DNA of 12,330 nt from JAUXLW01 sp964195005 (GTDB taxonomy: Bacteria; Actinomycetota; Acidimicrobiia; Spongiisociales; SHLN01). Position numbers and translations under genes: made by a program. The DNA is taken from contig CAXMOO010000028.1 in NCBI GenBank assembly GCA_964195005.1, forward strand, positions 1 to 12,330, written 5' to 3'. The notes below the pieces were generated by a model that worked only from the letters and a program-made list of their open reading frames with translations, was not told where the DNA came from and ran no database searches. The first letter of the stretch is position 1, and the number at the start of each line of letters is the position of its first letter. Below are positions 1 through 5,463 of this stretch, one piece after another.

Positions 1-700
1 CGTAACCGCCCTCGCGTTGCTTGATGAACCAGGCGTTCTCCAGCGCCCTGGTGGCGTCGAGCAACACCAGGATGCCGTGGCGCCGGCACAGCTCGTAGGT
101 GGCCTTGAGGTTGGCCATCGACACCGGCTGGCCCCCGGCCATGTTGACGTTGGTTTCCAACGACAGGTAGGGGATGCGGTCGGCCCCCACCCGGTCGATC
201 AGCGCCGCCAGCTTGTCGAGGTCAACGTTGCCTTTGAAGGGGTGGATGTCGGCCGGATCATGGGCCTCGTCGATGATGACGTCGGCAAAGGTGGCTCCGG
301 CGTGCTCCTGGTGGAACCGGGTGGTGGTGAAGTACATGTTGCCGGGAACGGTGTCGCCCGGCTTGATCAGGATCTGGCTCAGGATGTGCTCGGCGCCCCG
401 CCCCTGATGCGTGGGGATCAACTCCTCGTAGCCGTACACCTCCTTCACCGCCTCCACCAGGTGGTAGAAGCTCCGGCTTCCAGCGTAGGCCTCGTCGCCC
501 ACCATGAGCCCGGCCCACTGGTAGTCGGACATCGCCGAGGTCCCCGAGTCGGTGAGCAGGTCGACGTAGACGTCCTCCGCCCTCAGCAGGAAAGTGTTGT
601 ATCCCGCCTCTTGGATGGCTTGCTCCCGCTGCTCCAGGGTGGTCATCCGGATCGGCTCCACCATCTTGATCTTGAAGGGCTCGGCCCAGCTCTTGGTCAT
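1..700 (-). CDS. tpl: Tyrosine phenol-lyase-like beta-eliminating lyase (3' part outside window)
   Basis: This is a PLP-dependent lyase of the tyrosine phenol-lyase/tryptophanase family, which splits an aromatic amino acid into the aromatic, pyruvate and ammonia in the cytoplasm. The frame runs off the left edge, leaving 233 residues; the PLP lysine lies beyond. Family landmarks seen are LLTDSGT (about 48-54), GDEAYAGS (68-75), PTHQGRGAE (96-104), NMYFTTTRFHQ (121-131) and GGQPVSMANL. From memory of the Citrobacter enzyme, Tyr72, Arg101, Phe124 and Thr125 match its Tyr71, Arg100, Phe123 and Thr124. Tryptophanases carry Asp at the Thr124 site, so the phenol-lyase call is preferred. The distinguishing Arg381 site is not visible, so specificity stays open. 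The start at 700 is chosen because GAGGAG sits 8 nt upstream; an in-frame ATG at 706 would leave only 2 nt. The gene has its own long leader and is probably separate from the upstream genes. Confidence 0.88.
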   Translation of the reverse strand, partial: MTKSWAEPFKIKMVEPIRMTTLEQREQAIQEAGYNTFLLRAEDVYVDLLTDSGTSAMSDYQWAGLMVGDEAYAGSRSFYHLVEAVKEVYGYEELIPTHQGRGAEHILSQILIKPGDTVPGNMYFTTTRFHQEHAGATFADVIIDEAHDPADIHPFKGNVDLDKLAALIDRVGADRIPYLSLETNVNMAGGQPVSMANLKATYELCRRHGILVLLDATRALENAWFIKQREGGY

Positions 701-708
701 GTCCATCA

Positions 709-714
709 CTCCTC
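709..714 (-). promoter_or_regulatory. Ribosome binding site of the tpl-like gene
   Basis: GAGGAG on the minus strand lies 8 nt before the ATG at 700 and only 2 nt before the in-frame ATG at 706. The spacing favours the start at 700. Confidence 0.6.
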
Positions 715-718
715 GACT

Positions 719-741
719 GTCCGATGTCCTCCGTCCGATGT
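719..741. repeat. Tandem 9-nt direct repeat in the tpl leader
   Basis: GTCCGATGT occurs at 719-727 and again exactly at 733-741, a period of 14 nt, just upstream of the ribosome binding site of the tpl-like gene. It could be a pair of protein half-sites or chance. No known operator was recognised. Confidence 0.5.
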
Positions 742-745
742 TCTC

Positions 746-785
746 GCCGGAAACCGGCTTTCTCCCTCAGAACGTCGGTTCTGAG
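746..785 (-). promoter_or_regulatory. Two adjacent perfect hairpins in the tpl leader
   Basis: On the minus strand the distal hairpin is CTCAGAAC, loop CGAC, GTTCTGAG (766-785), an 8-bp perfect stem that extends by a wobble and a G:C pair. The proximal one is GCCGG, loop TTT, CCGGC (746-758). Both end 32 to 65 nt before the ribosome binding site of the tpl-like gene. Neither is followed by a T-run on the minus strand, so a simple intrinsic terminator is unlikely. A leader attenuation structure or a palindromic operator are both possible. Confidence 0.45.
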
Positions 786-821
786 AGTGCTTCGCCGCTG
801 TCCAAACGAGTAGAGGCAAAG

Positions 822-857
822 GTCACCGCCCGCAGCTGCCCGGGCCAGATGAGTGAC
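822..857. repeat. Interrupted inverted repeat further up the tpl leader
   Basis: GTCAC (822-826) pairs with GTGAC (853-857). Inside it GCCCG (828-832) pairs with CGGGC (841-845), leaving an 8-nt loop. With the hairpins at 746-785 it makes most of the leader foldable. In GC-rich DNA such short stems also arise by chance. Confidence 0.3.
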
Positions 858-1027
858 ACCGCCAAAGCCCTCTTGCCCGGTCGGCGCCCAGATCACCCTG
901 TTCCGTTGCAGCGCCCAGCACATCGCCTAACCGCACATCTAACAATCTGGGGGTTGGGCGGCTCCTGGGGGCGAGTTGACGGGAAAATGGCCCATAACCC
1001 CGCAATTGCCTTGGCGGGCCGATCAAT

Positions 1028-1070
1028 CTCATAACCCGAAGGTCGCGGGTTTGAATCCCGCCCCGCCACC
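1028..1070 (+). pseudogene. 3' half of a tRNA-Met (CAT) gene, 5' half missing
   Basis: The anticodon loop CTCATAA (1028-1034, anticodon CAT at 1030-1032) is followed by the 3' anticodon strand CCCG, a variable region, and an intact T arm: GCGGG (1045-1049), loop TTTGAAT (1050-1056), CCCGC (1057-1061). Then come CCCGCC and ACC (1062-1070). The 5' anticodon strand, D arm and normal acceptor strand are absent; CAAT stands where CGGG is needed. Further defects are T instead of C at tRNA position 56 and an acceptor strand one base short. The CCC run of the anticodon stem recalls initiator tRNAs. This is either a decayed gene or the tRNA fragment left at an integration site. Confidence 0.7.
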
Positions 1071-1096
1071 GCCGCCGATTTCTCGGGGCTTTCTAC

Positions 1097-1729
1097 CTAG
1101 CCGGGACTTGGAACGTGCTGGGCAGTTGCCGGTCGGGACACCCGGATCAGCTCAACGATGCTCGCCGCCGCGACCCAGGCGATGAAGACGAAGATGCCGA
1201 TCCACGGAGCCAGGGCTCCCAGGGCGACTAGTACCGCGAAGACACCAAGCCAGACCGGCAGAGTCCGGTTAGTGAAGCTCACGACGGCAGCAGCTATCCC
1301 CACCGCCAACAGGCCGGGGGAGAAGATCAGCGTGCCATTCCAAAAGAAGTCCACGGCACCTTGAGCAACCTCGGCGTGACCGTTGTCACCCGCTTCTGCT
1401 CCGGCCAGTTGGACGGCCGTAAAGAGGATCACCCCGCCGGCCAGTACGACACCGCCGGCCGAGAAGCCATCCGCCGCCCAGCCGGCTCCACCATCTCGGA
1501 ACCTGGTCCGAAGATGTCCGATGAAAACAAGAAGAAAGCCGATGCCGAGCATCACCAGGAAAGCCCCGGACCGTATATCGTCGGAGCCCTCGCGAAATTC
1601 GGCAAGCACGCTGCTCGCCGAGTCGGAAGGTTCGGAATCGACCCCTGCAGAGATGGCGCCACCTACCACGACGGCGGCGACAAAGAGGACGCCACTGAGT
1701 GGCCCGAACCATTCGCTTACCTTGCCCAT
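1097..1729 (-). CDS. Six-helix membrane protein of unknown function
   Basis: This 210-residue protein was not recognised as a member of any family. Hydrophobic stretches at about 9-29, 54-72, 91-110, 130-151, 157-175 and 176-195 indicate six membrane segments. The loop at about 30-53 is acidic and Ser-rich and would follow the first helix. The C-terminal tail is short and rich in Pro and Ala. The frame stays open upstream to 2041, which would add 104 Arg-rich residues, but AAGGAG lies 5 nt before the ATG at 1729 and the added part overlaps the end of the hydantoinase B-type gene, so the short form is chosen. It lies 152 nt downstream of that gene on the same strand and could share its transcript or have its own promoter. 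No catalytic motif is visible, so no function is proposed. Confidence 0.75.
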   Translation of the reverse strand: MGKVSEWFGPLSGVLFVAAVVVGGAISAGVDSEPSDSASSVLAEFREGSDDIRSGAFLVMLGIGFLLVFIGHLRTRFRDGGAGWAADGFSAGGVVLAGGVILFTAVQLAGAEAGDNGHAEVAQGAVDFFWNGTLIFSPGLLAVGIAAAVVSFTNRTLPVWLGVFAVLVALGALAPWIGIFVFIAWVAAASIVELIRVSRPATAQHVPSPG

Positions 1730-1734
1730 GACCT

Positions 1735-1740
1735 CTCCTT
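1735..1740 (-). promoter_or_regulatory. Ribosome binding site that sets the start of the membrane-protein gene
   Basis: AAGGAG on the minus strand, 5 nt before the ATG at 1729. It decides for the 210-residue form over the 314-residue open frame. Confidence 0.7.
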
Positions 1741-1881
1741 TCCTAGAAGCGTCATTGATACAGACGAGCGAGTGACACATTCGGGTGACAGAACCCGGCC
1801 TCAGTTGCTGAAGACGTGATTGTGGCCGGCCCTCGGATCGGCGAGAGCCTCGAGAAACATTCAGCTCTTCCTGCATGGGAA

Positions 1882-3423
1882 CTACGCTCCCCATCCGCCT
1901 CCTCCCGGTGTTCTCACCAGCAGACGATCGCCGGGAGCCACCTCGACCGTCGTCTTGGCCGGGAGTCGCTCCGGAGTTGCCCCCTTGCGGATGAGCCAGT
2001 CTTCTCCTTGTTTGCCGGGGCGGCCGCCGGCGAGGCCCCATGGGGGGAGAACGCGGCGCTCCCCCATGAGCGACAGTGTGGCGGCCGCCTGGAACTCGAG
2101 CTCACGCTCGATGCCTTCACCGCCGGGATGCAAGCCGGCTCCGCCGCTTCCCTGGCGGAGGGTGTAGCGGAGAACCCGAAGCGGATAGTGAGACTGGAGG
2201 GACTCGATAGGGGTGTTCTTGGTATTCGTCATGCCCGTGTGGATTCCCGACTGTCCGGGCCCTCCCGGCCGCCCTCCCTGCCCACCGGCAACCGTTTCGT
2301 AATAGGCGAAGTCGTCGTTGCCGACGAGGATGTTGTTCATGGTCCCCTGCCCGGCCGCCGGAACCCGGTCGGGAGCGGCGCCGGCGAGGGCACCGAGCAG
2401 TGCGTCTGCGATCCGCTGGCTCGTCTCCACATTGCCGGCAGCCACTGCCGCCGGAGGGTTGGCGTTGACCAGGGACCCGGGTGGAGCCATAAGGGTCAGC
2501 GGCCGGTAGCAGCCCCCGTTGGCAGGGATGGTCGGATCGGTAGCAACCCTGACTGCGTAATACAGGCACGAGCGCGTGACGGCTTCTACGGCATTGATAT
2601 TCCCCTGTACCTGGTCTGCCGAGCCCGTGAAGTCGGCACCGAGGCTGTCACCATCAATCGTGACCGCCACGCGAATGGGCAGCAACTGGTCACCGAATTC
2701 CATGAAGTCCGTGAACGTGTACTCGCCATCCGGCAGGGCGCCAAGGGCCGCTCGCATGCGGCGCTCGCCGTAATCGAGCAAGGCCGTGGACACCTTGATG
2801 TACCGCTCACGTCCTTCAGCTGTGGCCAGGCTCTGAATCCGCTTTGCTCCGGCTTCGTTGGCCCCCAGCTGAGCGGACAGATCGCCGAGACGCTCCGCCG
2901 GAGTGCGGGTCGCCTCGAGAAATGGCTCCACGAACTCGGGAAGCCATTCCCCATCCCTGACGGCCGGGGTGGGAACCACCCGGTGGCCCTCCTGGTCGAC
3001 AGTGACCGCATGGGCTGGCATTGATCCCGGCGCTTCGCCACCCACATCGGCGTGATGAGCCCGGTTGGCGACCCAGGCAATGAGGTTGCCATCGGAAAAC
3101 ACCGGCCGTACCAGCGTGAGGTCGTTGAGGTGGGTGCCACCGGCGAACGGATCGTTCACGGCGTACTGAAAGTTGGGCTCCACGCCTGCGCCGAAGCGCT
3201 CGAGGACGGCCGCAACGGACGCCGGCATCGATCCGAGGTGTACCGGTATGTGCTCGGCCTGCGCCAGCATCTCCCCCGAGGAGACGAACACGGCGGCCGA
3301 GCAGTCGGCCCGTTCCTTGATGTTCGGCGAGTAGGCCGTTCGCCGCAGAACAACACCCATCTCGTCGGCGATCTGGGCAAACCGATTCCGGGCGACTTCG
3401 AGCGTGATCGGGTCGACGGTCAC
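1882..3423 (-). CDS. hyuB: Hydantoinase B/oxoprolinase family subunit
   Basis: The product (513 residues) is the B subunit of the hydantoinase/oxoprolinase family. With an A subunit, relatives perform ATP-driven opening of cyclic amides (N-methylhydantoin, 5-oxoproline) or ATP-driven ketone carboxylation in the cytoplasm. Visible signatures are DPITLEV at the N-terminus, HIPVHLGSMP (58-67), NDPFAGGTHLND (90-101), RAHHADVGGEAPGSMP (121-136, a His/Asp cluster typical of the family) and a Gly-rich C-terminal tail, PGGGGWG. The length is usual for a stand-alone B subunit. The start is the GTG at 3423, whose bases overlap the stop of the A-type gene (GTGA) and which has GGAGG 7 nt upstream. The frame is open further upstream to 3774, but that extension is Arg/Gly-rich shadow of the A-type gene. 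The exact substrate cannot be told. Confidence 0.9.
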   Translation of the reverse strand: MTVDPITLEVARNRFAQIADEMGVVLRRTAYSPNIKERADCSAAVFVSSGEMLAQAEHIPVHLGSMPASVAAVLERFGAGVEPNFQYAVNDPFAGGTHLNDLTLVRPVFSDGNLIAWVANRAHHADVGGEAPGSMPAHAVTVDQEGHRVVPTPAVRDGEWLPEFVEPFLEATRTPAERLGDLSAQLGANEAGAKRIQSLATAEGRERYIKVSTALLDYGERRMRAALGALPDGEYTFTDFMEFGDQLLPIRVAVTIDGDSLGADFTGSADQVQGNINAVEAVTRSCLYYAVRVATDPTIPANGGCYRPLTLMAPPGSLVNANPPAAVAAGNVETSQRIADALLGALAGAAPDRVPAAGQGTMNNILVGNDDFAYYETVAGGQGGRPGGPGQSGIHTGMTNTKNTPIESLQSHYPLRVLRYTLRQGSGGAGLHPGGEGIERELEFQAAATLSLMGERRVLPPWGLAGGRPGKQGEDWLIRKGATPERLPAKTTVEVAPGDRLLVRTPGGGGWGA

Positions 3424-5339
3424 CACTCCACCTCCAGCACGCCGCTTTCGTGAACGGAAGCGCGCTCGCCCGCCGCTAGGAAGGTGGTCGCTTCGGGTTC
3501 CTCGATGACGGCCGGGCCCACCACTTCCGCCCCCGGAGCCAGCGCGGGTCGCCACCAAACCCTGGCGTCGACCAGTTTCCCGCCGGTCATGATGGGTCGA
3601 GTGCCCCGGGCCGGATCGCCCTCCGGGTGGATCCCGGGAAGCTCCGACCAGGTGAGTGCCGGGGTTCCCAGAGCGGTAGCGCGAACCGTTACCGCTTCGA
3701 CGGCATCTTCCGGTCGTGAGAAGCCGTTTCGCTCGGCGTGCAGACGGTGGAATCGGTCGGATATGACAGCCCACCCGTCGCCGGGCTCGTATTCGATGGT
3801 GAGCTCATGCGATTGTCCGATGTAGCGAACATCAACCATGGACGCGACTTCGACAGACTCGACTCCCCACTCTTGCAGTTCCTCAGCCACCATCTGCCTG
3901 AGCGATTCGAGAGTGGAGTCTATTTTCCCGGGATCGGTTGTGATCACCGTCCGGGCCAACTCAACTCGTGGCGGGCTCAACAGCAGGCCGAATGCCGAGA
4001 AGACTCCGGCGTGGACGGGAACGAGCACGCCGGCCATGTCGAGCCGGCGAGCCAGAGCCGTCCCGTGCAGACCGCCTGCTCCCCCGAAGGCTACGAGTGC
4101 GGCCTCCCGGGGGTCTGCCCCCTGCTCAATCGAGACACGGCGAATCGCCCCTGCCATGATCTCCTCGACAATCTCCACCATGCCGGATGCCGTCTCGACA
4201 GGTCCCAGACCGAGACGGTCTCCGAGCAAGGTCAGCGCAGCGAGGGCGGCCTCCGGTTGAAGCACCAGGTCCGCTCCGAAGCGGGCCCTCGGGTTGATGC
4301 GTCCGAGGGCAACGTTGGCATCGGTAACGGCCGGCTCGGTTCCCCCGTTGGCATAGCACGCAGGACCGGGTCGGGCCCCGGCACTTGTCGGGCCCACGCG
4401 AAGCGCGCCACCCGGGTCGACCCAGCCGAGACTGCCACCACCTGCCCCGACGGTGTGAATGGCCACCGACGGCATTCGGCACGGGAAACCACCGATGTCA
4501 CGCTCGTAGGCGATCTCCGGCCGTCCATTGTCGATCCGACACACATCGGTCGAGGTGCCACCCATGTCGAACGAGATGAGGTGATCCCGCCCTAACGCCC
4601 GCCCCAGTTCCGTCGTCGCCACCACTCCCCCGGCAGGTCCGGACAGCAGGACCGTGGCCGGGTTGGCCGCGGCGCCCCCGGCGTTGATCAGGCCACCCGA
4701 TGAACGCATGACCAGGATCTGGTCTGGCAAGTTCTTGAGGATCGTGGCTTTTGCCAGCCTCGAGAGGTAACGGGCCATGGCCGGCAACACGTAGGCATTC
4801 AGCACGGTGGTCGAGGCTCGCTCGAACTCCCGGAACTCCGGAGCCACCTCACTGGAAATCGAGATCGGAAGGTGGGGGTGGATCCTTCGGATCGACTCCC
4901 GGGCATCCTGTTCGGGCTCCGGATCGAGATAAGAGTAAAGAAGGGAAATGGCCACCGACTCGACATCCTCCAGCACACCCGGGGTCATAGCCTCGATCGA
5001 GAATCGCCGGTGGCGGGGAACAAGCGGCTCGGGCCGCTCGAGCTCCGGGTCGTAGAGCGAAGGACGATCCTGGCGTCCGATTTCCAGAACATCCTCGAAA
5101 CCCGGACTGGTGATGAGGGCCGTCCGGGCTCCGGCTCGCTCCAGGAGCGCGTTGGTCGCGACGGTGGTGCCATGGAGGAATCGGTCGGCCCCGTCGGTGA
5201 CGCTGAGTGCCCCCGCCATCACGCCGCGGCTTTGATCTTCCGGCGTGCTCGGTACCTTCGCGGAGCGAAGCTCGGAGCCATCCCAGACCACCACGTCGGT
5301 GAAAGTGCCCCCGACATCGATGGCAAGGCTGCGGCTCAT
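3420..5339 (-). CDS. hyuA: Hydantoinase A/oxoprolinase family subunit (ATP-binding)
   Basis: The product (639 residues) is the ATP-binding A subunit, partner of the B subunit encoded immediately downstream. It begins with the phosphate-binding motif DVGGTFTDVV (8-17), then HGTTVATNALLER (56-68), LLSGPAGGVV (231-240), the second phosphate motif DMGGTSTDV (258-266), the GAGGGSLGWVD stretch (298-308) leading to PGPACY (324-329), and ALVAFGGAGGLHG (414-426). This order is standard for the N- and C-terminal A domains, and the length is slightly below that of many A subunits. The ATG at 5339 has AAAGG 4 nt upstream. It follows a 124-nt gap with possible RNA structure and overlaps the B-type gene by 4 nt. 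Choices within the family include N-methylhydantoinase, 5-oxoprolinase-like and acetone or acetophenone carboxylase-like enzymes; sequence reading alone does not decide. Confidence 0.92.
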   Translation of the reverse strand: MSRSLAIDVGGTFTDVVVWDGSELRSAKVPSTPEDQSRGVMAGALSVTDGADRFLHGTTVATNALLERAGARTALITSPGFEDVLEIGRQDRPSLYDPELERPEPLVPRHRRFSIEAMTPGVLEDVESVAISLLYSYLDPEPEQDARESIRRIHPHLPISISSEVAPEFREFERASTTVLNAYVLPAMARYLSRLAKATILKNLPDQILVMRSSGGLINAGGAAANPATVLLSGPAGGVVATTELGRALGRDHLISFDMGGTSTDVCRIDNGRPEIAYERDIGGFPCRMPSVAIHTVGAGGGSLGWVDPGGALRVGPTSAGARPGPACYANGGTEPAVTDANVALGRINPRARFGADLVLQPEAALAALTLLGDRLGLGPVETASGMVEIVEEIMAGAIRRVSIEQGADPREAALVAFGGAGGLHGTALARRLDMAGVLVPVHAGVFSAFGLLLSPPRVELARTVITTDPGKIDSTLESLRQMVAEELQEWGVESVEVASMVDVRYIGQSHELTIEYEPGDGWAVISDRFHRLHAERNGFSRPEDAVEAVTVRATALGTPALTWSELPGIHPEGDPARGTRPIMTGGKLVDARVWWRPALAPGAEVVGPAVIEEPEATTFLAAGERASVHESGVLEVEW

Positions 5340-5357
5340 GATGCCTTTCGGTGGATG

Positions 5358-5417
5358 GGGCGGGGTTAAACGCCCTGTTGCCTCAGGCGAGGCAGGATAC
5401 CTGCTCTATTCCCGCCC
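5358..5417 (-). promoter_or_regulatory. Nested inverted repeats in the leader of the hydantoinase operon
   Basis: A 7-bp perfect stem (GGGCGGG at 5358-5364, CCCGCCC at 5411-5417) encloses GCAGG-ATA-CCTGC (5392-5404) and CCTC-AGGC-GAGG (5381-5392), which touch at one base. The element lies about 18 nt upstream of the hyuA-like start and downstream of the iron-sulfur gene's stop. It could be an RNA structure ending the molybdoenzyme transcript or acting on hyuA. No T-run follows it on the minus strand. It matches no riboswitch class that I know. Confidence 0.35.
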
Positions 5418-5463
5418 AAATTCCTCGAAGGCATCGCAGGCACCCTCACCGTCGAGAGTGGAT

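Larger units (their letters stand above)
701..1096. other. Gene-free stretch between the tpl-like gene and the membrane-protein gene
   Basis: These 396 nt hold no supportable protein gene. From left to right they contain the ribosome binding site, direct repeat and hairpins of the tpl leader (709-857), then about 170 nt with no recognised element, then a 3' half tRNA on the plus strand (1028-1070). I found no convincing sigma70-type promoter pair for the tpl-like gene. The transcription start probably lies somewhere in 860-1027, but this is inference. Confidence 0.6.

Noticed and set aside
17..784. 255-residue open frame on the plus strand
   Set aside because: Antisense to the tpl-like gene, which has clear family motifs on the minus strand.
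786..900. Possible glycine-riboswitch-like segments (GGCGCCGA..GGGCAA and CTCTCAG) on the minus strand
   Set aside because: The conserved pieces are out of order or spacing, and CTCTCAG is taken up by the 766-785 hairpin. I could not fold a proper aptamer. A covariance-model search (glycine family and others) would decide.
258..923. Minus-strand frame beginning MCWALQRN in the tpl leader, considered as a regulatory leader peptide
   Set aside because: It has two Trp codons near the start, but it is long, has only a weak ribosome binding site and runs far into the tpl-like gene out of frame. It does not look like a short stalling peptide.
976..998. TTGACG ... CATAAC on the plus strand as a promoter for the tRNA fragment
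   Set aside because: The spacing between the boxes is 11 nt, too short for a sigma70-type promoter.
1075..1094. Small hairpin CCGA-TTTC-TCGG followed by GGCTTTCT, considered as a terminator
   Set aside because: The stem is only 4 bp and the T tail is broken on the plus strand and absent on the minus strand.
1730..2041. N-terminal extension of the membrane protein to a 314-residue form
   Set aside because: The extra 104 residues are Arg-rich and overlap hyuB, and the strong ribosome binding site sits before the internal ATG at 1729.
1816..3024. 402-residue open frame on the plus strand
   Set aside because: It is wholly antisense to the hydantoinase B-type gene over most of its length, shows no domain motif, and follows the third-position bias of a GC-rich gene.
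3738..4595. 285-residue open frame on the plus strand
   Set aside because: Antisense shadow of the hydantoinase A-type gene, with low-complexity composition and no recognised motif.
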